From: Gaiellasilicea sp963784895
GTDB lineage: Bacteria; Actinomycetota; Thermoleophilia; Gaiellales; Gaiellaceae
Assembly: GCA_963784895.1 (NCBI GenBank)
Contig: CAWATM010000004.1
Location: 1 to 64,000, forward strand
Length of the DNA: 64,000 bases
Direction of reading: 5' to 3'
Shown: positions 8,260 through 16,197 of the stretch, piece after piece
Layout of the letters: each line of letters opens with the position of its first letter
Numbering within the stretch: the first letter of the stretch is position 1
Position numbers and translations under genes: made by a program
Notes under the pieces: model-generated
Told to the model about the DNA's origin: nothing
The model's database searches: none
The model's input: only the letters and a program-made list of their open reading frames with translations

Positions 8260-9207
8260 TCAGGCGGCGTCGTCGGCCTCCCGGTACAGCTCGAGGAAGA
8301 TCTCCTCGAGATCGGCCGGCTCGGAGACGAGGTCGACCACGCGGTGGCGCGCCGCAGCCTTGACGACGGCGTCCATCGCCGCCTCGGCGGCGGAGAGGCG
8401 CACCGATGCGCCCTCGACTCGCTCGACGCGGACGCCGTCGAGCGCGGCGAACTCCGCCGCGTCGACAGGGCGGTCGAACACGATCGAGACGTGACGAAGC
8501 GCGCGTTCGCGCAGCGTCTCGACCCGATCGACGTCGATCAGACGGCCCGACCTGATGATTCCGACGCGGTCGGCTGTGTGCTGGACCTCGTCGAGGGAGT
8601 GGGACGAGAGGAAGACGGTGCGGCCGTCGGCGGCGGTCTCGCGCAACAGCGCCCGCACCTCCGCCTGCAGGAGCGGGTCGAGCCCGCTCGTCGGCTCGTC
8701 GAGCACGGCCAGCTCGGGCCGGTGCATGAACGCCTGCACGATCCCGATCTTCTGTCGGTTGCCGCGCGACAGGTCCCGGATCGGACGGTCGAGCACGACC
8801 CCGAGCCGCTCACAGAGCGCGTCGCGGAGCGGGGCGGCTGCGCCGCGCAGGCGAATGAGCGAGTCGAGCTGCTCGCGCGCGGTGAGCCGGTCGGACAGCC
8901 GCAGGTCGCCGGGGAGGTACCCGATCCGGCGGCGCGCCGCGACACCGTCTCGGCGGCTGTCCAGGCCGAAGAGGGCGGCGCTGCCGGCTGTCGGCCTGAT
9001 CAGGTCGAGCAGCAGCCTGATCGTCGTGCTCTTGCCGGCACCGTTCGGTCCGAGGTAGCCGAAGACTTCTCCCTGCTCGACCCGAAGGTCGAGATCCGCG
9101 AGCGCCGCGACGCCGCCGCGGTAGGTCTTCGAGAGCCCGGAGGTCTCGAGCGCCGCCGTGGCGGCCTCAGGCGTAGCCGCGCACCTTCCAGTACGCGACC
9201 GCGACAC
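8260..9207 (-). CDS. ABC transporter ATP-binding protein
   Basis: This is a complete ABC ATPase with Walker A (GPNGAGKSTT), the signature DLSRGNRQKIG, Walker B (LAVLDEPTSGLDP), the H-loop (FLSSHSLDE) and a C-terminal domain typical of ABC-2 exporters. It pairs with the permease that starts about where this gene ends. Conserved sequence begins at about ALETSGLSKTYRGG; the nearest canonical in-frame start upstream is the GTG at 9207, inside the end of the rhomboid gene (41-base overlap), so the exact start is uncertain. The exported substrate cannot be told. Confidence 0.9.
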   Translation of the reverse strand: MSRSRTGRCAATPEAATAALETSGLSKTYRGGVAALADLDLRVEQGEVFGYLGPNGAGKSTTIRLLLDLIRPTAGSAALFGLDSRRDGVAARRRIGYLPGDLRLSDRLTAREQLDSLIRLRGAAAPLRDALCERLGVVLDRPIRDLSRGNRQKIGIVQAFMHRPELAVLDEPTSGLDPLLQAEVRALLRETAADGRTVFLSSHSLDEVQHTADRVGIIRSGRLIDVDRVETLRERALRHVSIVFDRPVDAAEFAALDGVRVERVEGASVRLSAAEAAMDAVVKAAARHRVVDLVSEPADLEEIFLELYREADDAA

Positions 9208-10013
9208 TGAGCAGGCCGACGGCGACGAGGCTTGCGATCGAGACGACGTCGATCCGGCTGTAGGCCGCATTGCCCTTGCCGAACCGGGAGAGGGCGAGGA
9301 TGCACAGCGCGCCGCCGGCGAGGCCGCCGAGGTGGCCGCCGATCGAGATCCCGGGGACGGCGAAGGTGAAGGCGAGGTTGACGACGAGCAGCGTGATCGC
9401 GCTGCCGCCGAGCACGTAGGTCTGCTGCCGTTCGAGCACGATTGCGGCGCCGAGGATCCCGAAGACCGCGCCCGAGGCGCCGACCGTGAACGTCGTCGGG
9501 CTGAACAGGAGCGCTCCGGCAGAGCCGGCGAGGCCCGAGACGAGGTAGAGCAGCAGATATCGAACCGGGCCGAGGTAATCCTCGAGTGGGCGGCCGATCC
9601 ACCAGATCGCGAGCATGTTCATCGCCAGGTGGATCGGGCCGTAATGGAGGAACGCAGCCGTGATCAGCCGGTACCAATCGCCCTTCCGCAACCGCCGGCC
9701 CGTAGAGCACGCCGTTCTGCCAAATCGTGCCCGAGTTGGCCGAGATGGGCGCGCCTCCGGCGAGCTGGAGCAGGTAGATGCCGACGTTGATGCCGATCAG
9801 CGTCTTCGTCACGATCCCCGGAGACGCAGTCGAGCGGCGTTGGACGTTCTGGACGACCCGGGACGCGCCGCGCGCTTGGCCGGAGTGCTCGGGGCAGCGG
9901 ATCCCCACGGATCCGAACGTCATGCAGTCCGGGCAGATGCCTCGGCCGCACTCGGAGCACGAGACGCCCGTCTCGCGGTCGGGGTGCCGGTAGCACCTTT
10001 GGAGCTCCGCCAT
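9167..10013 (-). pseudogene. Rhomboid intramembrane serine protease with N-terminal zinc finger, frameshifted
   Basis: From the ATG at 10013 the protein begins with a B-box-like zinc motif (CYRHPDRETGVSCSECGRG, then CPDC and CPEH), then a membrane segment (TLIGINVGIYLLQLAGG). Near 9682, in a GGG run, the frame shifts. The second frame carries the rhomboid core: WYRLITAAFLHYGPIHLAMN, the catalytic Ser motif TVGASGAVFG and the catalytic His in ISIGGHLGGLAGG. The length is 847 bases, one more than a multiple of three; removing one G joins the frames into 281 residues. All catalytic residues remain, so this could be a sequence error rather than a dead gene. Confidence 0.85.
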
Positions 10014-10031
10014 CCGGTCTAGCCTAGCCAG
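10014..10031. promoter_or_regulatory. Back-to-back leaderless promoters in an 18-bp divergent gap
   Basis: The 18 bases between the rhomboid ATG and the comB GTG contain TAGCCT (10020-10025, plus strand) six bases before GTG, and TAGGCT (10026-10021, minus strand) seven bases before ATG. Both fit the actinobacterial TAnnnT -10 box of leaderless transcripts, and they overlap as CTAGCCTAG. No Shine-Dalgarno is present for either gene. Confidence 0.6.
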
Positions 10032-10712
10032 GTGAAGGTTCACGTCGCGTTCACTCCGGACGAGGCCGCTTCGGCCCCGACCGGCATCGTCGTCGACGTC
10101 GTCCGCGCCACCTCGACAATCGCGCAGGCGCTCTCGGCGGGCTATCGGCGGGTGCTCTGCGTGCCCGAGATCGACCAGGCTCGAGCACTGCGGGCCGAGC
10201 ACGCCGACAGCATCGTCGGGGGCGAGCGCGACGCTGTCCGGATCGAGGGCTTCGACGCCGGCGCGTCACCACGGGAATTTCTCGAGCCGCAGGCGGAGAC
10301 GCTGATCCTCTCGACGACGAACGGCACACGCACGATCGTCACTGCAGCCGAGCGCTGCGACGAGGTCGTGATCGGCAGCCTGCTCAACCTCGGTGCCGTC
10401 GTCCGCGCAATGGCGGAGCGCGGGGAGGACGTCGCCGTCATCTGCGCCGGCTACAAGGGCGCGTTCGCGTTCGACGACGCCTACTGCGCCGGCCGGTTCG
10501 TCCAGGCACTCGACGGCGAGCGCACCGACGCGGCGGTCGCGGCCGCTCTGCTCGCGGAGGCCTATCCGAACGCGCTCGACGGACTCAATGCCCGCACCTA
10601 CGGCCCGCCCGGCCTCGAGGAGGACATCGCCTTCTGCGCCCGCGAGAGCGTGCTCGAGGCGGTGCCACGGTTCGCCGGGATGCGCGGCCCGGCCGCCGAG
10701 ATCACGCTCTAG
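10032..10712 (+). CDS. comB: 2-phosphosulfolactate phosphatase family protein (ComB-like)
   Basis: This 226-residue protein matches the ComB family: VVDVVRATSTIAQALSAGY at the N-terminus, VGGERDAVRIEGFDAGASP, LILSTTNGTRTI in the middle, and VICAGYKGAFAFDDAYCAG. ComB hydrolyses 2-phosphosulfolactate to sulfolactate in coenzyme M or sulfolactate synthesis and needs Mg2+. In bacteria that do not make methane, the family is found alone and its role is unclear. The start is a GTG behind a leaderless -10 box. No comA or comC is in the window. It overlaps the convergent FAD oxidase stop by four bases. Confidence 0.85.
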   Translation: MKVHVAFTPDEAASAPTGIVVDVVRATSTIAQALSAGYRRVLCVPEIDQARALRAEHADSIVGGERDAVRIEGFDAGASPREFLEPQAETLILSTTNGTRTIVTAAERCDEVVIGSLLNLGAVVRAMAERGEDVAVICAGYKGAFAFDDAYCAGRFVQALDGERTDAAVAAALLAEAYPNALDGLNARTYGPPGLEEDIAFCARESVLEAVPRFAGMRGPAAEITL

Positions 10713-12091
10713 GAGGGTGGGATGTTCTGGTTGATCCGGAAGAAGTTGTCCGGATCGAGTTGCGCCTTCAGCGCCTGCAGTCGTGCGTACTTCTCCGCCC
10801 CGTAGGAGTCGCGAACGCGATCCGCGCCCTCGTCGCCGAGGAAGTTGACGTAGACGCCCTGGTGCCACGGCTCGAGCGCAGACCAGAAGCTGCGCACCCA
10901 CTCGCGTTCCTGCTCGAAGCCGTCGGCGGTCTCCGTCGACGCGCCGATGTTGTAGGTGAAGGCGGCCCCGCGGCCGTTGAAGGCGGTCTCGTCCTCGCCG
11001 ACGCGGGCGACCGCTCCGCCCAGCTGCCAGATCGGGAAGGACGTCAGCGGTGACTCGATCTGGAGCGACCGCTCCACCGTGATGTCGATGACCTCGTCGG
11101 ACAGCTCGGCGACGTCGAAGCTCTTGAAGTAGTACCACCGGCCCGGCACGAAGCTCGGGTCGAGCATCGCCTGGTGCGCGAGGTACGGCTTGACGGTGCA
11201 GACGTCGGCGACCGGGGGCCCGAACTCGCGCAGCGGCTTGATGAACGCCTCGCCCGCCTCCGGGTCGCCGACCCAGCAGGGAACCACCATCACGACCGGC
11301 TGCCCGTGCAGCTCGGCCGGGATGATCGGGAGCGGCGGCGCCTTCCGGTGGATGACGATCGTCATCAGCTCGTCCGGCGCTTCGGCCACCCAGTCGCGGT
11401 AGAAGCGCAGCACCTCGCCCGAGCGCGCCATCGGCCAGATCACGGGCCCTGCGAGCACCTGCGTCCCCAGCGGCACGCAGTTGAACTCGAACTCGGTGAC
11501 GATCCCGAAGTTGCCGCCGCCGCCGCGTAGCCCCCAGAAGAGTTCGGCGTTCTCGTCCTCGCTGGCCTTGACGAACTCGCCGTCGGCGGTGACGAGGTCG
11601 ACGGAGACGAGCTGGTCGACCGAGAGGCCGTACTTGCGCATGATCCAGCCGATCCCGCCGCCGAGCGTCAGGCCGGCGACACCGGTGTGGGTGACGATCC
11701 CGGACGGGACCGCGAGCCCGAACGCCTGCGTCTCCCGGTCGAGCTCCCCGAGCAGGACGCCCGCCTGCACCCGCGCGGTGCGCCGCTCGGGATCGACGCG
11801 GACGCCCTTCATCGGCGACAGGTCGATCATCAGCGCGTCGTCCGCGACCGAGTAGCCCGGGAACGAGTGGCCGCCGCTACGGATCGCGGCCGAGATGCCA
11901 CTCGCGCGCGCCGCCTTGACGGCCGTGATCACGTCCGCGACGCCGGCGCAGCGGGCGATCGCCGCCGGGCGGCGGTCGAACGAGCCGTTCCAGATCCGCC
12001 GGTGCACGTCGAAGCCGGGGTCGGCCGGGCCGAGGATCTCGCCCCGGAACGCCGCGGCATCGAGTTCGATCGTGTCGACCGTGGTGCTCAC
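10709..12091 (-). CDS. FAD-linked oxidase, berberine-bridge-enzyme family
   Basis: This 460-residue protein has the FAD_binding_4 (PCMH) domain, with the covalent-flavin His in IRSGGHSFPGYS and the GLTLGGGIGWIMRKYGLS stretch, and ends with the BBE C-terminal domain (DPDNFFRINQNIPP). The position that is a second flavin-linking Cys in bicovalent enzymes is occupied here by residues in VTHTGVAG with no Cys, so a single covalent His link is predicted. It probably oxidises an alcohol or sugar with O2; the substrate is unknown. The GTG at 12091 is the best start. No export signal is evident. Confidence 0.9.
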   Translation of the reverse strand: MSTTVDTIELDAAAFRGEILGPADPGFDVHRRIWNGSFDRRPAAIARCAGVADVITAVKAARASGISAAIRSGGHSFPGYSVADDALMIDLSPMKGVRVDPERRTARVQAGVLLGELDRETQAFGLAVPSGIVTHTGVAGLTLGGGIGWIMRKYGLSVDQLVSVDLVTADGEFVKASEDENAELFWGLRGGGGNFGIVTEFEFNCVPLGTQVLAGPVIWPMARSGEVLRFYRDWVAEAPDELMTIVIHRKAPPLPIIPAELHGQPVVMVVPCWVGDPEAGEAFIKPLREFGPPVADVCTVKPYLAHQAMLDPSFVPGRWYYFKSFDVAELSDEVIDITVERSLQIESPLTSFPIWQLGGAVARVGEDETAFNGRGAAFTYNIGASTETADGFEQEREWVRSFWSALEPWHQGVYVNFLGDEGADRVRDSYGAEKYARLQALKAQLDPDNFFRINQNIPPS

Positions 12092-12122
12092 GGGGTCAGT
12101 CTGGCACGTTCGGCACGAGGCT

Positions 12123-12542
12123 TCAAAGCCGGTTCGCGTCGTTGTCGAGCCAGGTGCCGGAGACACGCGACCAGAACTCCGGCTGCGGCCGGAACCCGAC
12201 CGACTCGTAGAGCGTCTGCGCGTCGTCGGTCTGGAGCCCGATGTGCTGGCCGGGCACGGCGTCGATCAGCAGCCTCATCATCCCGGTCGCGATCCCGCGC
12301 CGGCGGTGCGACGACGCCGTCCAGACGTCGACCATATACGCGTTGCAGACGCCGTCGGAGAGCAGCCGCGCCATCCCGACGACCCGGTCGCCGTCGCGCG
12401 CGATCGCGACGTGCTGGGACTGCTCGAACGACCGGCGCAGCGCCTCTGCGGAGCGCCCGTTGTCGAAGTCGTCCGCGATCAGGGCGGCGCGTACCGCCGC
12501 CCAGTCGACCCCGTCGAGCAAGCTGTCGATCCGGACGCTCAC
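12123..12542 (-). CDS. GNAT family N-acetyltransferase
   Basis: This 139-residue protein carries the acetyl-CoA-binding GNAT motif (VWTASSHRRRGIATGMMRLLI), preceded by VVGMARLLSDG and followed by the LYESVGFRP motif that closes the fold. It transfers an acyl group from acetyl-CoA to an unknown amine. The GTG at 12542 lies just after the stop of the glycosyltransferase (12550), and a GATAGT box sits six bases upstream, overlapping that stop. It may therefore be transcribed from its own leaderless promoter or with the upstream gene. Confidence 0.85.
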   Translation of the reverse strand: MSVRIDSLLDGVDWAAVRAALIADDFDNGRSAEALRRSFEQSQHVAIARDGDRVVGMARLLSDGVCNAYMVDVWTASSHRRRGIATGMMRLLIDAVPGQHIGLQTDDAQTLYESVGFRPQPEFWSRVSGTWLDNDANRL

Positions 12543-12549
12543 GCGCTCA

Positions 12550-13657
12550 CTATCGCAGCCGCTCCAGCAGCCGCACGACGGCGTCCGGCCCCGGCAACGC
12601 CGCGAACTCCGCCTGCAGCCGCTCGGCCGCGGCTCGGCAGCCGGGCTCGTCGAGCACGGCCAAAACGGCGTCGTGGATCTCCTGCGGGCTCGCGGCGACC
12701 GGATCGAGGACGCGGGCGAGCCCGAGCTCCTCGCAGCGGGCGGCGTTGAGCGGCTGGTCGGCACCCATCGGAATCAGCACCTGCGGCAGCCCGTGCGCAA
12801 TGGCACCGAGCACGCTTCCGGAGCCGCCGTGGGAGACGACGGCGCTGCAGCGCGGGAGGATCTCCGCCTGCGGCAGGAAGCGCTCGACGCGCACCTGCGG
12901 TGGCAGCTCCCCGAGCTCGGCCGGATCGATCTCGGCGCCGACAGTCGCGACCACCTCGACCGGCAGCTCCGCCACGCCTGCGAGGACGCGCGAGAAGAGA
13001 TCGCCCGACTCGAGGTTGAAGACCGTCCCGAGCGTGACGTAGACGCGCGCCGGGCCATCGTGCGGCGCCGGCAAGGCCTCGAACGGCCGGAAGTAGCGTG
13101 GTCACGGAAGGCAGCGGGAAGGCGGGATCGCGATATCGGGGCGGGAGCGGCGCGAGCACGAGTTCGCGCGACAGCAGCGACGCCTCCAGGTCGGGCGGCA
13201 GGCCGAGCTCGGCGCGAACCTCGTTCACCGGCCCGGCGACGAGCTCGCGCGTCGCGAGCGTCCCGGCGGCGAGCACGACCAGGCTCGCAAACGGCAGCTC
13301 GAGCAGTTCCGCGGCGAGCAGCGCGCCGAAGTGCGCTTCCTCGCCGACGACGACGTCCGGCCTCCAGTCGCGGCAGAGCGCCTCGACTCCCGGGGCGCGC
13401 TCGCGGGCGCGCAGCACGAAGCCGTCCCGGAAGTCCCGCGCCTCGCGCTCCGGATCGAGCGGCTGCAGCGGCACCCGCTGCGGCGTCTGGCCCGGTTCGG
13501 TCGCGTGCGCGTCGAAGCCGAGCTGCCGGGCGACGGGGAGGACCGTCTCCCGGCCGCCGAAGGCGACCATGTGCCCGGCGGCGCGTGCCGCCTCTGCGAG
13601 CGGCAGCAGCGGCTCGAGATGGCCGCGGCCGCCGGTGAAGGCGAAGAGGATGCGCAC
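12550..13657 (-). pseudogene. GT1/UGT-like glycosyltransferase, frameshifted
   Basis: The GTG at 13657 begins VRILFAFTGGRGHLEPLLPL, the classic N-terminus of macrolide-type GT1 glycosyltransferases. The frame breaks near 13096, after FPLPSVTT. The remainder (YFRPFEALPAPHDGPARVYV, then TLGTVFNLES, and the nucleotide-sugar site SAVVSHGGSGSVLGAIAHGLP) continues in another frame to a TAG at 12550. The length is 1108 bases, one over a multiple of three; one base removed gives about 368 residues, the normal family size. All motifs are kept. It may be a recent mutation or a sequence error. The acceptor is unknown. Confidence 0.85.
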
Positions 13658-13669
13658 GGGATGATCTTA
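13658..13669 (-). promoter_or_regulatory. Leaderless -10 box of the GT1 gene
   Basis: On the minus strand TAAGAT (13669-13664) is followed by six bases and then the GTG start at 13657, with no Shine-Dalgarno. This spacing puts the transcript start at the start codon. Confidence 0.5.
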
Positions 13670-13674
13670 CGCAG

Positions 13675-13712
13675 TTGACAGGAACACCTGTTCGGGTGTA
13701 GAACATACGTTC
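13675..13712 (+). promoter_or_regulatory. SOS-regulated imuB promoter with two LexA boxes
   Basis: TTGACA (13675-13680) forms a consensus -35, and TAGAAC (13699-13704) is a fair -10 at 18-bp spacing. Two perfect GAACnnnnGTTC palindromes, the actinobacterial/Bacillus-type LexA (Cheo) box, lie at 13682-13693 (GAACACCTGTTC) and 13701-13712 (GAACATACGTTC). Their centres are 19 bp apart, about two helical turns, and they cover the spacer and the -10. LexA on these sites would block polymerase, so imuB should be induced by DNA damage. Confidence 0.85.
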
Positions 13713-13714
13713 CC

Positions 13715-14899
13715 ATGATCGCCTGTCTCATCGTCCCCGGCTTCGAGTTGCGCGCGGCGCTGCGGGACAAGCCGAGGTTGGCGCTCGTGCCGGCGGCGCT
13801 CTCGCCGCTGCCCGGAACCGAGCAGCTCGTCGGTCCCGTCACCGCCGCCGCCGAGCTCGCCGGCGTGCAGCCGGGGATGCGGCTGGGGGAGGCGCTCGCG
13901 ATGTGCCCGCAGCTCGTCCTCGTCGAGCAGGATCCGGCTGCGGTCGAGCGCGAGTGGGAGGGGGTGCTGCAGCGGCTCGAGGACTCGGGCTTCGCCGTCG
14001 ACCCCGAGGAGCCGGGTCGCGTCTACTTCGAGACGAAGGGCGTCGAGCGGTTGTACGGAGGCTTGGAGGCGGCGCTGGAACGGGCGCTCGCCTCCGTCGG
14101 AGCTGCCTGGGATCCACGCGCGGGCGCGGCGCAGCGCCGGTTCGCCGCCCTTGCGGCGGCGAGCGTCGCGCGTCCCGGGCAGGCACTCGTCGTGTCGGCC
14201 GGCAAGGAGGAGGGCTTTCTGGCACCGCTGCCGCTCTCGCTCCTGCCGCTCCCGGCCGATCGCTACGCGGAGCTGGAGGGTTTGGGGGTGCGCCGCTTGG
14301 GGGAGCTGGCCGCCCTGCCCGGGGGAGCTGTCGCGGAGCGTCTCGGTCGGGAAGGCCGGCAGGCGTGGGGGCTCGCGCGCGGCGGCGACAGTGGTCGCGT
14401 CCGCGGTCGGCGCCCGGCGGCGGAGCTCGCCGAGGCGCTCGAGTTCCCCGAGCCGGTCGGGAACGAACTGACGCTCCGGCGCGCCTTCGGCTCGCTGCTC
14501 GACCGGCTGCTCGCACGGCCGGAGCGGGCGAGCCGGCCGTTCCGCAAGGTCGCGCTCTCGGCGAAGCTCGTCGGCGGCGGCTCCTGGCGCCGCACGGTGA
14601 CGCTGCGCGAGCCGACGGCCGACCGGCCGCGCCTGCGGGCGGCGCTCGGCCCGAAGCTGCTCGAGCTCCCCGCACCCGTCGTCGAGTTGCGGCTGGAGGC
14701 GGTCGAGCTCTCTGCGTCGGTCGGGCAGCAGCTCGAGCTCGTCAAGCCGGCCGGGGACGAGCTGCAGGCACGCCTGAGCGACGGGCTGCGCCAGGTGCGC
14801 GCGTCGACGGGCTCCGGCTCGGTGGTCGCAGTCGTGGAGGTGGCGCCGTGGTCGCGGATTCCCGAAACCCGGTCGCTCTTCGTGCCGCGGGACGAGTAA
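13715..14899 (+). CDS. imuB: ImuB-like inactive Y-family polymerase subunit
   Basis: This 394-residue protein resembles the mycobacterial mutasome subunit ImuB. The N-terminus (IACLIVPGFELRAAL) keeps the polymerase-Y fold but lacks the catalytic Asp of the DxD motif. LYGGLEAALERALA and GVRRLGELAALPGGAVAERLG are the finger and helix-hairpin-helix parts. A QQLELV stretch near residue 343 resembles a beta-clamp-binding motif. ImuB bridges DnaE2 to the clamp in error-prone lesion bypass. The ATG follows two LexA boxes directly, so the gene should be SOS-induced. No imuA is seen beside it. Confidence 0.88.
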   Translation: MIACLIVPGFELRAALRDKPRLALVPAALSPLPGTEQLVGPVTAAAELAGVQPGMRLGEALAMCPQLVLVEQDPAAVEREWEGVLQRLEDSGFAVDPEEPGRVYFETKGVERLYGGLEAALERALASVGAAWDPRAGAAQRRFAALAAASVARPGQALVVSAGKEEGFLAPLPLSLLPLPADRYAELEGLGVRRLGELAALPGGAVAERLGREGRQAWGLARGGDSGRVRGRRPAAELAEALEFPEPVGNELTLRRAFGSLLDRLLARPERASRPFRKVALSAKLVGGGSWRRTVTLREPTADRPRLRAALGPKLLELPAPVVELRLEAVELSASVGQQLELVKPAGDELQARLSDGLRQVRASTGSGSVVAVVEVAPWSRIPETRSLFVPRDE

Positions 14900-14908
14900 C
14901 CGCCGCTT

Positions 14909-15037
14909 GCGGACCTGTCGGGGCCAGGACCCCACATGTCCGTTTCGTCCCCTCGCTTTCAGCTGCTGTGCAGGGAGGACGTCCGCACACGACCTGTCCG
15001 TGCGAAACATGATGGGTCCTGGCCCCGACATGTCCGC
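14909..15037. repeat. Imperfect long inverted repeat between imuB and the DUF6504-like gene
   Basis: The left arm (14909-14947) and right arm (15003-15037) are inverted copies that share the 17-base core TGTCGGGGCCAGGACCC and flanking blocks GCGGAC, CATGT and TTTCG. They are separated by about 55 bases. The element could fold into a large hairpin or be a REP/MITE-like repeat. The ATG proposed for the downstream gene lies inside the right arm. Confidence 0.7.
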
Positions 15038-15299
15038 TGCGGCCAGACTCTCCCGGAGGGCGGCGGGCAGGATCAATGCGCCGCGGCCGGCGCTCGTCGA
15101 GGCGAGCCCGGTCGGCGTGCCGGTGCGGGTGAACCGCGAAGGCGTCGCGCTCGTGCGCGAGGAGTGGCGCGTCGTCGACCGCTGGTGGACCGAGGAGCCA
15201 CTCGACCGCCGCTACTTCGACCTCGTGCTCGAGTCGGGCCGGAACGCGTGCGTCTTCCGCGACGAGGAAGCCGGCTGCTGGTTCAGCCAGCGGGCCTGA
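15030..15299 (+). CDS. DUF6504-like small protein of the imuB/dnaE2 locus
   Basis: This protein of about 89 residues has a core VNREGVALVREEWRVVDRWW followed by TEEPLDRRYFDLVLESG and ends CWFSQRA. I recognise this as the small DUF6504-type domain that in actinobacteria lies next to or fused with ImuB/DnaE2; its exact role is unknown. The ATG at 15030 is uncertain because it lies in the inverted repeat with no clear Shine-Dalgarno; a later start after the GGAGG at about 15054 is possible. The end overlaps the convergent TfoX-like gene by 17 bases. Confidence 0.65.
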   Translation: MSAAARLSRRAAGRINAPRPALVEASPVGVPVRVNREGVALVREEWRVVDRWWTEEPLDRRYFDLVLESGRNACVFRDEEAGCWFSQRA

Positions 15300-15603
15300 G
15301 CGCGTGAGCCGCAATCGACTCCCACTCGTCCGCGTGCGCCGCCGGCACCACGACCCATTCCTTGAACGGCTGCCCCTTGCCGCCGGGATCGAAGAGGTGG
15401 GCGCCGTCGAGGGCGAGCGCCCGCGCGTGCACGGCCGGATCGGGGAGCTTGAAGACCATCCCGCCCTCACCCTTGGCGAAGCCGGCGACCATCTTCCCGC
15501 CCCGCTTCACGCAGGGCATCCCCATCATCTGCGACGGCTCGACGTCGTCGTTGCGGGCGCAGAGGTCGTCGACGAGCTCCTCGTAGCGCTCCCGCGCGTC
15601 CAT
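15283..15603 (-). CDS. TfoX/Sxy N-terminal-like small protein
   Basis: This 106-residue protein starts MDARERYEELVDDLCARND and continues with MMGMPCVKRGGKMVAGF and a WVVVPAAHADEWESIAAHAL end. It fits the TfoX N-terminal (YjbR/MmcQ-related) superfamily of small single-domain proteins. The role is unknown; true TfoX regulates competence in gammaproteobacteria, but that should not be transferred here. A TAGACT box lies six bases before the ATG (leaderless). It is antisense to the imuB-dnaE2 direction, together with the cupin gene. Confidence 0.75.
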   Translation of the reverse strand: MDARERYEELVDDLCARNDDVEPSQMMGMPCVKRGGKMVAGFAKGEGGMVFKLPDPAVHARALALDGAHLFDPGGKGQPFKEWVVVPAAHADEWESIAAHALRPAG

Positions 15604-15615
15604 GCGTCGAGTCTA
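15604..15615 (-). promoter_or_regulatory. Leaderless -10 box of the TfoX-like gene
   Basis: On the minus strand TAGACT (15615-15610) is followed by six bases and the ATG at 15603. It overlaps the stop of the cupin gene. Confidence 0.5.
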
Positions 15616-16197
15616 CGCCCGGATCTCGAGGAACCGGCCGTCTTCGAGCGCGTAGAGGCACGTGATCCCGTTCGACGCAGGCCCGGGCTCGTCTCGCACC
15701 TCGATCCGAATCTCGTCCAGGTCGACGAGGACGCCGTCCGTTCGCGGGACGATGACCCCGTCGGCCGCCGGCCGGCCGCCGTCCTCGGGCGGGTCCTCGG
15801 AGTCGAACCCAGGCGCGACCCCGCGGATGTAGTCGGCGAAGCCGCCGCCCGGCGCGTGGAAGTTGAGGTAGCGCAGCTCGCTGTCGCTCCCGTTCCGGAA
15901 GCCGTGGACGACGAGCGGCGGCGCGAGCGCGAGCGTTCCGGCAGGGAGGACGCGCTCCTCCCGCTCAGGACCGAGGAGCAACGTCAGCTCGCCCGCGAGG
16001 ACGTAAAAGAGATCGGAGTGGGCGCGGTGAACGTGCGCCGCGGCGCCGTCCCGTCTCGGCCCGAAGCGCGTCCACGTGGCGCACAGCTGCTCGTGGTCGC
16101 AGAGGATCTCGACCCGCCGCTCCTCGGAGTCGCCGACGACCTCGCCCTCGCCGGGGGTTAGGAGGATCGGTTGGCCTACGTCGAGTTGCACAGTCAC
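15613..16197 (-). CDS. Cupin-domain protein
   Basis: This protein of up to 194 residues has one cupin barrel with the metal-site motif HVHRAHSDLFYVLAGELTLL and a second motif around VVHGFRNGSDSELRYLNFHAPG. It is probably a small metal-dependent dioxygenase, isomerase or sensor; the substrate is unknown. The longest start (GTG, 16197) overlaps the divergent dnaE2 start by 27 bases. A second GTG at 16191 is equally plausible. It may share a transcript with the TfoX-like gene downstream. Confidence 0.8.
   Translation of the reverse strand: MTVQLDVGQPILLTPGEGEVVGDSEERRVEILCDHEQLCATWTRFGPRRDGAAAHVHRAHSDLFYVLAGELTLLLGPEREERVLPAGTLALAPPLVVHGFRNGSDSELRYLNFHAPGGGFADYIRGVAPGFDSEDPPEDGGRPAADGVIVPRTDGVLVDLDEIRIEVRDEPGPASNGITCLYALEDGRFLEIRA
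16160..16165 (+). promoter_or_regulatory. Shine-Dalgarno that fixes the TTG start of dnaE2
   Basis: AGGAGG lies five bases before TTG at 16171, where the PHP-domain sequence AYVELHSHSAYSFLDG begins. This decides for the rare TTG start. Confidence 0.8.

Noticed and set aside
15283..15603. TfoX-like gene considered as a competence regulator tied to the SOS locus
   Set aside because: Only the small N-terminal-type domain is present, and competence control is known from gammaproteobacteria; no link can be supported.
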